Assembly: GCF_900604935.1 (NCBI RefSeq)
Contig: NZ_UWPC01000013.1
Span: 1-44,936 of the forward strand
Direction of reading: 5' to 3'
Length of the DNA: 44,936 bases
Source of the DNA: Vaginisenegalia massiliensis
GTDB taxonomy: Bacteria > Bacillota > Bacilli > Lactobacillales > Aerococcaceae
Shown here: positions 23,592 through 33,070 of the stretch, in pieces
Numbering within the stretch: the stretch's first letter is position 1
Layout of the letters: each line of letters begins with the position of its first letter
Made by a program: the position numbers and the translations under genes
Notes under the pieces: model-generated
What the model saw: the letters and a program-made list of their open reading frames with translations, nothing else
Database searches by the model: none
Told to the model about the DNA's origin: nothing

Positions 23592-24659
23592 ATGTTCTTA
23601 GCTTGGCAAGAATTACGCTATGCAAAATTTAAATACAGTTTGGTTGTAGGCTTGATTTTTTTAATTGCCTATTTGGTTTTTTTCTTAACTAGTTTGGCTT
23701 ATGGATTGGCCCAAGACAACAGGGCAGCTGTTGATGCCTGGCAAGCAGATTATGTCCTATTGCAGAAAGAAGCCAATCAGACGTTGGCCTTATCCAATAT
23801 TTCATTTGAACAGCTAGATGTAGTCCAAGCCGATGACAAAGCGGGACTTACCCAACAAAGGACCTTGCTCAAAGTAGGGAAAGAAGAAGTAAATGTAAAT
23901 CTATTTGCGATTGATGAGACGAGTTTTATTCGGCCAAAAATTACGGACGGACGTCAGGTTAAAGCGGACCATGAGGCTGTTGTAGATCGAAGTTTAGCTG
24001 AACTTTATCAAGTCAAACTGGGGCAAGAGTATGAGATCGTAGCGGGCCAGACTAAAGTGAAAGTAGTGGGGTTCACCGATCAGGGGCGCTTTAGTGTATC
24101 ACCCATTCTTTATGTCCGGCCTAACTTATTTAAGAAGACCCTGCCAACGGTTAAAGCTGGGCCGCAAGCGTCTACTGATTTACCAATCAATGCCATTATC
24201 GTTAAGGGTAAGGTAACAGAATTACCGACGGGATTAGAAAAAATAAGCGTGAAGCGTTTTATTGAAAAATTGCCAGGTTACCAAGCTCAAGTACTCACCT
24301 TTGGCTTTATGATTGGCTTTTTAATTCTAATTGCAGCCTTAGTTTTAGGCATTTTCATCTATATCTTAACTATTCAAAAGCGTGAGATGTTTGGTGTTCT
24401 TAAAGCGCAAGGGATTCGCAATAACTTTCTTGTGGGATCAGTTTTATGGCAGACCTTACTTTTGTCGATATTGGGGGTCGGTTTAGGCTTGGGTGCTAGT
24501 CTCCTATCAGCCTTTGTTCTTCCGGCTAAGGTCCCTTATCAAATTCAACCTTATTTCTTTGCTGTGATTGGCTTAATTATGTTAGTTATCCCCTTGTTTG
24601 GTGCCTTGTTCTCTATCCGATCGATCATTAAAATCGATCCTTTAGAAGCGATTGGTTAG
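23592..24659 (+). CDS. FtsX-type ABC exporter permease, HrtB-like
   Basis: The start is ATG 23592, with GAGGAG upstream, giving 356 residues. The layout is typical of HrtB/MacB-type permeases: one N-terminal transmembrane segment (about 13-35), a large extracellular domain, then three transmembrane segments after residue 240. The end motif IIKIDPLEAIG and AWQELRYAKFKYSL near the start recall HrtB of staphylococci, which exports haem with HrtA. The substrate here is not known. It is coupled to the ATPase gene 12 nt downstream. Confidence 0.75.
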   Translation: MFLAWQELRYAKFKYSLVVGLIFLIAYLVFFLTSLAYGLAQDNRAAVDAWQADYVLLQKEANQTLALSNISFEQLDVVQADDKAGLTQQRTLLKVGKEEVNVNLFAIDETSFIRPKITDGRQVKADHEAVVDRSLAELYQVKLGQEYEIVAGQTKVKVVGFTDQGRFSVSPILYVRPNLFKKTLPTVKAGPQASTDLPINAIIVKGKVTELPTGLEKISVKRFIEKLPGYQAQVLTFGFMIGFLILIAALVLGIFIYILTIQKREMFGVLKAQGIRNNFLVGSVLWQTLLLSILGVGLGLGASLLSAFVLPAKVPYQIQPYFFAVIGLIMLVIPLFGALFSIRSIIKIDPLEAIG

Positions 24660-24671
24660 GGAAGGAGAAAG

Positions 24672-25343
24672 ATGATGAAAGCAATTGAATTTAAAGATGT
24701 GAGTAAAACCTTTAAAGATGGTAGAAATCAAATTGAAGCATTAAAATCGACCAATTTAGTGATTGAAGCTGGAGAATTTGTGGCCATTATAGGGCCATCT
24801 GGTTCAGGAAAGTCAACCTTCTTAACCATCGCGGGTGGTTTGCAACAACCAAGTACGGGACAAGTGCTGATTAAGGGTCAGTCCTTAACCGATATGAAGG
24901 AAAAAGAGCGTACACGAGTGCGTTTTGAAGAAATTGGCTTTATCCTCCAATCTTCTAATTTGGTCCCTTTCTTGACTGTTAAGCAGCAATTGCAGTTAGT
25001 GGATAAGTTTAAGCAGACCAAAAAGCAAGCTTTAGCCCATGACTTATTTGAAGAGTTAGGTTTAAATCAATTAACTGATCAATATCCTAATGATTTATCA
25101 GGTGGGGAACGTCAGCGTGTCGCGATTGCGCGAGCGCTCTATCCTGAACCGGCGATTATCTTAGCGGATGAGCCGACGGCTAGTTTGGATACTAAGCGGG
25201 CGTTTGAAGTTGTTGAGCTCTTGGCACGCTTGTCCAAAGAAAAGCAGACGGCTATTGTGATGGTGACCCATGATGAACGTTTAATTTCTTATTGTGACCG
25301 AGTGCTGACTATGAAAGATGGTCAGTTAACAGAAGAAGATTAA
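24672..25343 (+). CDS. ABC exporter ATP-binding protein (LolD/HrtA-like)
   Basis: This 223-residue ATPase has Walker A GPSGSGKST, Q-loop FILQSSNLVPFLT, signature LSGGERQRVAIARAL, Walker B ILADEPTASLD and VMVTHDE. The LSGGERQR form and short length put it in the LolD/MacB/HrtA group, which pairs with FtsX-type permeases such as the preceding gene. GGAGAAAG lies before tandem ATG codons. Confidence 0.85.
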   Translation: MMKAIEFKDVSKTFKDGRNQIEALKSTNLVIEAGEFVAIIGPSGSGKSTFLTIAGGLQQPSTGQVLIKGQSLTDMKEKERTRVRFEEIGFILQSSNLVPFLTVKQQLQLVDKFKQTKKQALAHDLFEELGLNQLTDQYPNDLSGGERQRVAIARALYPEPAIILADEPTASLDTKRAFEVVELLARLSKEKQTAIVMVTHDERLISYCDRVLTMKDGQLTEED

Positions 25344-25361
25344 CTTTTTATCTACGTAATA

Positions 25362-25407
25362 AAAAATCCGTCATTGAGTTCAATAGAGAACTGGATGACG
25401 GATTTTT
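25362..25407. terminator. Bidirectional terminator between the ABC exporter and the LemA-like gene
   Basis: AAAAATCCGTCAT (25362-25374) pairs perfectly with ATGACGGATTTTT (25395-25407). Confidence 0.88.
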
Positions 25408-25437
25408 GTATAGATATGAATCGCAAATAGGCGAGGA

Positions 25438-26106
25438 TTAAAGCCCCAACATATCGTCTGTAATCGGATTTGGCTCTGGAATAATATAGTAGTCTTTTGT
25501 ATTTAAGTGAGCCAATCCCTTAATTAGGATAAGAGGAAATTGTTGAATGCTAGCATTAAATTGTTCGACTAATTTATTATGATGAAGCCGATAGGTTTGG
25601 AGATTATTTTCAGATTGAATGATTTCGTCTAATAAACGATGAACATGTTGATTAGCTTGAAGTTCTGGAACAGTTTGGATAAATTGACCAAATTCACTGG
25701 ATGTTTCAACTTTGGTTTGAACGGGCGTTTTATCAGATGAGGTTTGTTCCTTACTTGAAGCTTTAGCAAAAGCTAGAATTTCATCTTTCTCATTTTGACG
25801 GTGTTTGTCGACCAAGCGGTTAGCTTTATCAAGTAGATCGTGATTGCGTTTCTCGGTAACTAAGATATTGGATTGACTGGCACCAATTGAAGCTTCTAAT
25901 TGGCGAGCTTGGTTATAGGAGTAAATCAGGCCGATAAGAGCGACCGTTAAAATCCCGAAAACCATAGACGCTCCATTAAAGGGTTCGATAATATCTTGGC
26001 TGTCACCAGGCGTTGTAAAAGAGAAGATGAGAGCCCATAATAAGGTAGCTAATATCATAAGGAAAATCATGAGAGTGATTGTTTTGGCAATGGATCGTTT
26101 GGGCAT
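25438..26106 (-). CDS. Membrane protein with LemA-like C-terminal domain
   Basis: This 222-residue protein has two transmembrane segments (about 9-30 and 44-65). A charged, probably coiled-coil region follows, and then a C-terminal stretch (ENNLQTYRLHHNKLVEQFNA then FP) resembling the last helices of LemA proteins. The linker near 115-140 is rich in Ser, Thr and Lys. LemA proteins have no agreed function. AGGAGG precedes the ATG. The gene is monocistronic. Confidence 0.6.
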   Translation of the reverse strand: MPKRSIAKTITLMIFLMILATLLWALIFSFTTPGDSQDIIEPFNGASMVFGILTVALIGLIYSYNQARQLEASIGASQSNILVTEKRNHDLLDKANRLVDKHRQNEKDEILAFAKASSKEQTSSDKTPVQTKVETSSEFGQFIQTVPELQANQHVHRLLDEIIQSENNLQTYRLHHNKLVEQFNASIQQFPLILIKGLAHLNTKDYYIIPEPNPITDDMLGL

Positions 26107-26202
26107 AAATTTGCCTCCTTTTAGTTGAGTATAGCTTAAGTATAGCGGATTTCTATAAAAAATGAAGCCGTTCTTTAATATGAATTGAAATTTTAGGATA
26201 AC

Positions 26203-26232
26203 AAAAAAGCTACCTATAGGGGTAGCTTTTTT
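26203..26232. terminator. Terminator downstream of the PHP phosphoesterase gene
   Basis: AAAAAAGCTACC (26203-26214) pairs with GGTAGCTTTTTT (26221-26232) across a short loop. Confidence 0.85.
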
Positions 26233-26278
26233 GAGTTCAGAAATGGAGACTAGGATTAAGTTAGATAAGTGTTCGAGC

Positions 26279-28497
26279 TTATTTGCGACCTTTGTAGTTG
26301 AAGAAAGCTAGGCTAAATCCTACAAGTCCCATAATGCTTGCTAATGGAGCAAAGTTTTGCTTGCTTTCGCCTGTTGCAGGAAGCGTGCTCGCTTTAGCGA
26401 CTTTGCTTGAGCTTGCCTTAGCTTTGTCAGTGGCTTTAGCGTTTTCTTCTTTGCCTGGTTTTGCTTCAGGCTTAGTTTCAGGTTTTTCTGAATTTGGTTT
26501 TTCCGTTCCAGGAACTTCGGGCTTAGTTGGATTTTCTGTTCCCGGTGTTTCAGGTGTAGTTGGTTCAGTTGGTTGAGGTGTTGTGGGTTGAGTCACTGGG
26601 AGATTGATGCTAGTACCTTCAGCCACAATTGAACGGACCGCTGATTCGAAGACGGTTGGTAAAGTGACCGTTTGATCGTCCACGATTAAATTAATTGGGT
26701 TGGCGTAGAACCATAAGTCGGCATAGTTGCGTTCATTAACTTGGTTAAGGTAAGTTCTCAAGGCAGCCATGTACTCCGCTTCAGAAGCGAAGTTTTCTTG
26801 CTTTGGTTTTTGCATTTCTGGATCAAGTAATGGATTTCCTTGCATATCTGTTTGACCTTCGGTACCTGGTGCATGGTTGGTACCGCGTAAGCGCATGTAC
26901 ATATCTTGGTCAATCGTGAATGGTAATTCGATTGTGTGCCAGCCATCAGCATCTGCTTTAGTCCAATCTTTATCTGTGAAGCGATTAGCGATGCGAGTTG
27001 TTGGGTTGTAATCAATGCGTTGATCAGCTACTTTACCATAGATATTTCCGATAATTAAATCAATATGGTCAAGGATTGGATTGTTGGTAATGGTTGATTC
27101 ATAACCATCGTAGATTGGTTTGTAGTTATTTTTAGCGGTATCTTTGAAGCGAATGGTTAATTTAGCAGCCGTATCTTTGGCAACTTTCAATGTTTCACCC
27201 ATGGTTGCTTTTTGATCGCCAGCTGTTACGAAGAACTCTAAACCAGAAATTAAATCACCGTAGACAGACCATGTGTTTCCTTTTTTCAAGTCTTGAGCAA
27301 TGCTTTCAAAGGTATTTCCTGATACGGTTGAGTAGTTGCGAGAGTATTCTGAAGGCCAGTAACCAGAAGAATATAGCTCATTTTCAGAAACTTTGAAGTG
27401 GAAATCAGAGTTTGCGAAGTTGTAGAATGGGCGACCTTCGCCAAGTAATGAATCCCATACGCCGCCGACTTTAGCAACCATCACATCGGTACCGCCATAA
27501 ATATCGCGGGTTTCACCACGGTCACCCCCCATTTGGTTACCTGGCATGCCTTCAACACCGAAGACAACAGAAGGAGCTAATTCAAGCATTTTACGAATAT
27601 CTTCAGCTCGAACTTCACCGTTACCGCCATTGTGACGTGAAGGGTGATTAACGAGCATTAAAGATTTTGGATAATATTTTTCTAACCAGCGGAGGCCATC
27701 GTATGAGTTGGTTTTATCTTTCTTATAGCTGTCGCGTGGGCCGAAAACTTCAAATTCGTTGTTTTTGAATAATTCAGTTGCAGTATCGTAGGCGTATAAC
27801 CATTCGAATTTACGGTAAGCATCTAGGGGTACACGATTTGTTCCTTCTTCAATGATAGCAACCGCTGCGTGATCCAAACCAAACATATCCCATTCGAAGC
27901 CTGGGTAGTAAACTTTGCCCGCATATTTACCTTCGGCTTTTAATTTGTTGAAAGCTTCAACTTGAGCTTTAACTGATTCCCAAGTTGCTTTACGTTCGGT
28001 ATCTTGGCCGTTGATATCACGTGGGGACCAACGTAAGTGTTCACTGGTCATCAAGTAATCAAAGCCCGTTCCGTTATCCACGGCAATCTTTCCTGCTTGA
28101 GGAACGTCTTGTAAGTCCTCACGGAAAGCCACGTCTAAGCTGTGCTCTAAAGTATTGTAGGCTGCTCCAGCATCATTAGATTGACTGGTGTGGTTATGAA
28201 TTTCGCCAGCTACTACACGTTTGTCGGTTGGAATGCTAGGATCTGTAGGCAGTTGTCCTTCTTTTTGCAAATTTTTTAATGGGTCAACCGCCTCGTTGTA
28301 ATAGGCACCGGTGTTTTCCGTTTCAACTTCGTTATTTTCATTAGTTACCGTGTGTGTTGAACCGGTTGGAGCATTGGAAACCATCGCTGCAATTTCTTCA
28401 GCTCCGGCGGCAAAAGCTGTTTGGGTGTTAACTAAGGTTAAGCGGCAATCGATGAGAAAAGAACAGTAAGTGGCTTTGCTTTGAAAGTCGATGACAT
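26279..28497 (-). pseudogene. Secreted LPXTG PHP-domain phosphoesterase (CehA/McbA-like), frameshifted in the signal peptide
   Basis: From ATG 28497 (AGGAGG upstream) the first frame gives MSSTFKAKPLTVLFSSIAA and then stops. Shifting by one base at about 28441 continues as LTLVNTQTAFAAGAEE and runs open for over 700 residues. Together they make a textbook signal peptide, so one T seems to be missing (GCTTAACC from GCTTTAACC). The body has PHP metal motifs: HNHT, SEH, GFEWD, HPSRH and SDFH. The tail has a Pro/Thr/Glu-rich linker and LPATG with a hydrophobic anchor and RK end. It would be a cell-wall phosphoesterase. Internal starts, e.g. ATG 28384, would give a protein without signal. The missing base may be a sequencing error. 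Confidence 0.82.
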
Positions 28498-28532
28498 AAC
28501 ATCCTCCTAAGATTTTTAATTTTTTACTTCCT

Positions 28533-28591
28533 AGGATAGTTTACTAAGTCAGTATAAATTCATTGTAAAATATAAGTAAATATTGTGTAAA
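28533..28591 (-). promoter_or_regulatory. Pho box and promoter of the PHP phosphoesterase gene
   Basis: Read on the minus strand, TTTACA (28591-28586), TTTACT (28580-28575), TTTACA (28569-28564) and TTTATA (28558-28553) are four hexamers at exact 11-bp steps. A TATCCT -10 candidate lies at 28538-28533, about 15 bp after the last. It is the most complete Pho box in the window. Confidence 0.78.
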
Positions 28592-28677
28592 TTAAGGCAA
28601 TCATTACAATGCTTGGTTGAATGTTGTGGTGTAATATTGTGCTGATTTAACTAACAATATTTTGAGGAAGCACATAA

Positions 28678-28712
28678 AAGCCATCGGCGTTTGAACTAAC
28701 CGATGGCTTCTT
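28678..28712 (-). terminator. Terminator of the DeoR-type regulator gene
   Basis: AAGCCATCGG (28678-28687) pairs with CCGATGGCTT (28700-28709). On the minus strand it is followed by a short T-rich stretch. Confidence 0.75.
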
Positions 28713-28728
28713 ATAATTGATAGTTGTA

Positions 28729-29511
28729 TTATTCTAAGTCGACTTGGACGACAGTGACTCCTTGGGCTTCAATTTCTTTAATCGCTTGAGCGTCACAGAA
28801 TACATCCGTAATTAGAATGTCAATTTGACTTAAATCTGACACTACGAAATTAGCATTATGACCAATTTTACGGTAATCAGCAACCACGATGACCAGTTGG
28901 CGAGTGTTTTGAATCATTAAGCGATTAACTTTTGCTTCATGAATATTGCTGGTTGTAAGACCTTTGCTAGCGGAAAAACCGGAACATCCCATAATAAGGA
29001 CGTCAGCATTCATGTTGGATAAGGACTCGACCGTCAGGTCACCAACAAGAGCTTTTTTAGGAAACCTAATTTCTCCTCCAAGGAGGATGAATGTGGAATG
29101 CGAATTAACTGGCATTTGACTAATTAATAAATTGTTGGAAATAACAGTCAAGGGCACGTCCGCTAAGTAATCCATACAGGTAAGGGCTGTCATACTTGTA
29201 TTGATAAATAAGGTCATGTTGTCTTTTAGATATTTAGCGGCATGTTGAGCAATGCGCTGTTTAATTTGTTCTAGGCAAGGATTATGAGTGTTTCCTTCGA
29301 AATGAGGTTCCTCGTTAATATTAGCAAAACCATGGCCGCGATTGACTAAGCCCATTTGAGCTAAAACTGTTAAATCACGGCGAATGGTCATTGCCGAAAC
29401 ACTCAGTTCTTGGGCTAGTTGTTCAACACTAATTTTGGTTTGCGGACTTTGACGGAGGATGGAAAGGATATTTTCGCGCCGTTCTTTGATATCTTCAAGT
29501 GAATTTTTCAT
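28729..29511 (-). CDS. ulaR: DeoR-family regulator of the ascorbate operon (UlaR-like)
   Basis: This 260-residue DeoR protein has an N-terminal helix-turn-helix (KISVEQLAQELSVSAMTIRR, about 26-45) and a sugar-phosphate-sensing domain with GGEIRFPKKALVGD and GCSGFSASKGLTT. It is divergent from the ula operon and so probably represses it, sensing a phosphorylated intermediate such as L-ascorbate 6-phosphate. AGGAG precedes the ATG. The UlaR name rests on family plus position. Confidence 0.8.
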   Translation of the reverse strand: MKNSLEDIKERRENILSILRQSPQTKISVEQLAQELSVSAMTIRRDLTVLAQMGLVNRGHGFANINEEPHFEGNTHNPCLEQIKQRIAQHAAKYLKDNMTLFINTSMTALTCMDYLADVPLTVISNNLLISQMPVNSHSTFILLGGEIRFPKKALVGDLTVESLSNMNADVLIMGCSGFSASKGLTTSNIHEAKVNRLMIQNTRQLVIVVADYRKIGHNANFVVSDLSQIDILITDVFCDAQAIKEIEAQGVTVVQVDLE

Positions 29512-29646
29512 AAGTCGACTCCTAAATCTTGTATTTATTGGTTAATAAGAACAATATGTAAAAATAAAATACCATAAAACAAACATTAAAAAAGAACAAA
29601 TCAACTATTCAAACGTAAATTATCATAAATGAACATAAAAAGCAAT

Positions 29647-29683
29647 TGTAAGCGTTGTCTATTTAACTTAAGATGAAATTATA
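29647..29683 (+). promoter_or_regulatory. ula operon promoter with cre-like site
   Basis: TGTAAGCGTTGTCT (29647-29660) fits the CcpA cre consensus TGWAARCGYTWNCW at all but one position. Its last six bases also form a -35 (TTGTCT), with ATTATA at 29678-29683 after a 17-bp spacer. CcpA bound here would block initiation, so glucose repression of ascorbate use is likely. Upstream, at about 29550-29640, several AACAAA/GAACAWA repeats could be DeoR-regulator sites. Confidence 0.55.
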
Positions 29684-29717
29684 GCGAGCTCGTAATGAAA
29701 GAATAGGAAGGTGTAAC

Positions 29718-30782
29718 ATGGCTTCAATTAACGATGTAACAAAAGAAACGTGGTTAAAGGCAACTTTCCCAGAATGGGGAACTTGGTTGAATGAAGAAAT
29801 CGCTCAAACTCAAGTGCCAGAAAATTCGTTTTCTATGTGGTGGCTTGGTTGTACAGGAATTTGGTTAAAATCACACGAAGGCACCAATATTTTATGTGAT
29901 TTATGGACAGGAACGGGAAAACGAACCCATGGTGATGGCACAATGAAATTGGGCCATCAAATGATGCGGATGAGTGGTGTGAGACAAATGCAACCTAATC
30001 TTCGTAATCAGCCTTTTGTTATTGATCCCTTTGAAATTAAAGATGTAGATGCTTTAGTTGTCACCCATATCCATTCGGATCACTTAGATATCAATACAGC
30101 AGCGGCCGTAGCGAAGAACTGTCCTCAAGCAACATTCATTGGACCAAAAGCGGTCGTAGAAACGTGGTTAAGTTGGGGTGTACCGGCAGAACGTACACAA
30201 GTCATCAAACCTAATCAATCCATTAAAGTGAAGGACATTAATGTATTAGCTTTAGAGGCCTTTGATCGGACGGCTTTAGTGACTTGTTCAGATAAAGATC
30301 AAGTTTTAAAAGGTAAAATGCCTCAAGATATGGACGAAATTGCTGTTAACTATTTGTTTGAAACGAGTGGGGGTAGTTTATATCATGCTGGTGACTCTCA
30401 CTATTGTAATCTATTTGCTAAACATGGTAACGAACATAAAATCGATGTGTGCATGGGTGCTTTCGGTGAGAATCCACGGGGGATTACGGATAAGTTAACC
30501 TCAGTTGATATTCTAAGAATGGCTGAATCATTGAACGCTAAAGTAGTTATTCCTGTTCACCATGATATTTGGACTAACTTTATGGCTGATCCTCAAGAGA
30601 TTGTTGAAATCTGGAAGATGAAGAAAGATCGCTTGAATTATCAATTCCAACCTTATATTTGGCAAGTGGGTGGTGAATATCAATTCCCACGTGATTTAGC
30701 ACATATGGAATTTAACTTTAATCGTGGGTTCAAGGATGTTTTCGTTCAAGAAAATGATACTCCTTTCCCATCATTCCTATAA
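29718..30782 (+). CDS. ulaG: L-ascorbate 6-phosphate lactonase UlaG
   Basis: This 354-residue metallo-beta-lactamase-fold enzyme has [14 protein letters not shown] and the metal motif THIHSDHLD (HxHxDH), then YHAGDSHY and VIPVHHDIW. These are standard UlaG features. It opens the lactone ring of imported ascorbate 6-phosphate to 3-keto-L-gulonate 6-phosphate. It is the first gene of the operon. GGAAGG precedes the ATG. Confidence 0.93.
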   Translation: MASINDVTKETWLKATFPEWGTWLNEEIAQTQVPENSFSMWWLGCTGIWLKSHEGTNILCDLWTGTGKRTHGDGTMKLGHQMMRMSGVRQMQPNLRNQPFVIDPFEIKDVDALVVTHIHSDHLDINTAAAVAKNCPQATFIGPKAVVETWLSWGVPAERTQVIKPNQSIKVKDINVLALEAFDRTALVTCSDKDQVLKGKMPQDMDEIAVNYLFETSGGSLYHAGDSHYCNLFAKHGNEHKIDVCMGAFGENPRGITDKLTSVDILRMAESLNAKVVIPVHHDIWTNFMADPQEIVEIWKMKKDRLNYQFQPYIWQVGGEYQFPRDLAHMEFNFNRGFKDVFVQENDTPFPSFL

Positions 30783-30798
30783 GAAGGGACGTATCACG

Positions 30799-31242
30799 AT
30801 GTTGCAATACTTTAAGCAAGCCGGTTTAGTTCAGTATGTTGATCAGCAACCCAAAACTTGGCAAGAGGCGATACAAATGAGTTGTCGTCTCTTGTTAGAG
30901 CAGGGATATATTACCCAAGACTATGTTGATGAAATTATTAGCTGTGTACAAGAATATGGGCCATATATTTGTATTGCTCCTCACGTTGCAATGCCACATG
31001 CTTCAGAAAACAGTCAGGGTGTACTAGGAACAGGGATTGCCTTTACTAAATTTCCAGAAGCAGTCAAGTTTCTAGATGAATCTACCAATGAGATTAAAGA
31101 GGCTCAATTATTTTTCACGTTAGCGGCTAAAGACTCTCAAGCACACTTACAAAATATTTCTAATCTTATGGAACTGTTGATGGAGGAAGATAAGGTGGAA
31201 GCTTTAATGACTACATCTTCCATGCTGATTATGATCAGTTAA
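30799..31242 (+). CDS. ulaC: PTS ascorbate-type IIA component (UlaC-like), C-terminal frameshift suspected
   Basis: The start is ATG 30799, with GAAGGGA upstream, giving 147 residues; an earlier in-frame ATG lies inside ulaG. The phosphorylated His is in VAMPHA, within a typical IIA(Ula/Fru) core that ends LLMEEDKVEALM. After TTSS the frame gives MLIMIS, unlike the family. The next frame gives HADYDQLILK and stops at TAG 31251-31253, just before the ribosome binding site of the next gene. A missing C near 31219-31221 would explain it. The core is intact either way. Confidence 0.82.
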   Translation: MLQYFKQAGLVQYVDQQPKTWQEAIQMSCRLLLEQGYITQDYVDEIISCVQEYGPYICIAPHVAMPHASENSQGVLGTGIAFTKFPEAVKFLDESTNEIKEAQLFFTLAAKDSQAHLQNISNLMELLMEEDKVEALMTTSSMLIMIS

Positions 31243-31264
31243 TTTTGAAATAGGAGCGAAAATT

Positions 31265-32733
31265 ATGGACTTAATTTTACAAATATGGACTTTTTTGTTC
31301 AAAATATTTTGTCTAAACCACCATTTTTAATCGGTTTAATCGTCTTTATTGGTTATTTATTATTGAAACGACCTTTTTATGAATGCTTGGCAGGTTTTCT
31401 TAAAGCTACGGTTGGTTATCTGATTTTAACAGTTGGGTCGGGAGGATTAATTACCAACTTTCGACCAATTTTGGTTGGCTTAAAAGATCGCTTTAATTTG
31501 GATGCAATGGTTATCGATCCTTATTTTGGTCAAAATGCGGTAACCGACGGAGTAGAGAAGATGTTTGGACGTACCTTCGGGGACGTAATGTTGCTTTTGT
31601 TAATTGCTTTTATCGTAAATATTCTTCTAGTTAAGTTCTCCCGTTTTACCAAATTACGCTCAGTATTTACGACTGGGAATGTTCAAATTCAACAAGCTGC
31701 CACTGCCTTTTGGATTTTACTCTTCTGTTTCCCTGAATTTGGTCGAATTCAAGTGTTAGTAGTCATGTCAATCATTTTAGGCTTATATTGGGCGGTAGGA
31801 TCTAACTTAACAGTAGGTATCACCCAAGAGTTAACTGAAGGAGCTGGTTTTGCAGTGGCTCACCAACAAATGTTTGGGATCGCTATCTTTGCAAAATTAG
31901 CTGAAAAATTCAAAAGTAAGGATCCAAATAAGGAATCAAAAAAATTGGAAGATATGGAGTTACCAGGATTCTTATCTATTTTCAATGAAAATATGGTTGC
32001 TACTTCCATTTTAATGTTATTCTTCTTTGGAATTATCTTATTGGTTTTAGGTAAAGATTATTTAATAGCTGGTGAGTTTATGAAGCCAGATCAAAACTTC
32101 TTCTTCTACATTTTAGAAACGTCATTAAATTTTGCTGTTTACTTAGCCATTCTTCAATTAGGTGTGCGGACTTTCGTTGCAGAATTAACGGAATCGTTCC
32201 AAGGTATCTCAAACTCATTCTTGCCAGGTGCTGTACCAGGGATTGATATTGCAGCCACATTCGGCTTTGGCTCGCCTAATGCGGTTACGGTCGGATTCTT
32301 ATTTGGAGCACTCGGTCAATTCTTAACGATTGCTTTATTAATCTTGATGAAATCTCCTACAATCGTTATCGCTGGCTTTATTCCTCTTTTCTTTGACAAT
32401 GCCGCGATTGCGGTATTCGCGAATAACCGCGGCGGCTTCAAAGCAGCTTGCATTTTCCCTTTCATTTCTGGAGTGATTCAAGTTGCGGTGTCAGCCATCT
32501 TTGCAACTTGGATTGGTATGTCCCAATTTGGCGGCTATCTTGGTATGTTTGACTGGGTAACGGTATGGCCAGCCTTTGCGGTGGCAATGAAATTCTTAGG
32601 TTATATCGGCATTGGTCTAATTATCATCGTTATGCTAGCAATTCCGCAGTTACAATATCGAAAAAATCCAGAAGGCTACTTCCTAATTACGGAAGATTAT
32701 GAGGCTTATGCAGCAAAGAAATTAAATCAATAA
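31265..32733 (+). CDS. ulaA: PTS ascorbate transporter IIC component (UlaA), 5' end apparently frameshifted
   Basis: The open frame begins at ATG 31285 (482 residues), which has no ribosome binding site. An ATG at 31265 is preceded by GGAG and encodes MDLILQIWTF before leaving the frame. One more T in the run at 31291-31296 would join it to FVQNILSKPP. That restores the usual UlaA N terminus. The remainder is a polytopic UlaA protein with about ten transmembrane segments: ATVGYLILTVGSGG, DPYFGQNAVTDG, GAGFAVAHQQMFG, LPGAVPGIDIAATFGF and FFDNAAIAVFANNRGG. It moves and phosphorylates L-ascorbate with IIA and IIB. Confidence 0.87.
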
Positions 32734-32756
32734 TTTAAATAAAGGAGCGAACCAAC

Positions 32757-33059
32757 ATGAGAGTTTTAGTATCGTGTGCTAATGGATCAGGAACAAGTTT
32801 AATGATGAAAAAAAGTGTCGAAAAGGCACTGAAAGATTTAGGTTTTAAGATTACCAACATTCATCACTGTGCGATTTCAGAAGGGAAGAGTACAGCCAAA
32901 AATTATGATGTTGTGTTTACTCCCTTGAATTTTGTAAATATGTTTGATCAAGCTAAGGATAAAGGCGTGACCGTTATTGGCGTAAAAAATGTTATGTCTG
33001 CTAAAGAAATTTCAGAACGTGTTCAAGAAACCGACTTATCCGCTCGGTTTATAAAATAG
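32757..33059 (+). CDS. ulaB: PTS ascorbate transporter IIB component (UlaB)
   Basis: A 100-residue IIB domain begins MRVLVSCANGSGTSLMM. The Cys7 in the CxxGxGTS phosphate loop is the phosphorylation site, accepting phosphate from IIA and passing it to ascorbate. The length is that of a free-standing IIB(Ula). AGGAGCG precedes the ATG. Confidence 0.92.
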   Translation: MRVLVSCANGSGTSLMMKKSVEKALKDLGFKITNIHHCAISEGKSTAKNYDVVFTPLNFVNMFDQAKDKGVTVIGVKNVMSAKEISERVQETDLSARFIK

Positions 33060-33070
33060 GAGGGAATTCA

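Noticed and set aside
28384-28497. Programmed -1 frameshifting in the PHP phosphoesterase signal peptide
   Set aside because: The site (GCC GCT TAA) has no slippery heptamer, I see no downstream stem, and loss of one T is simpler.
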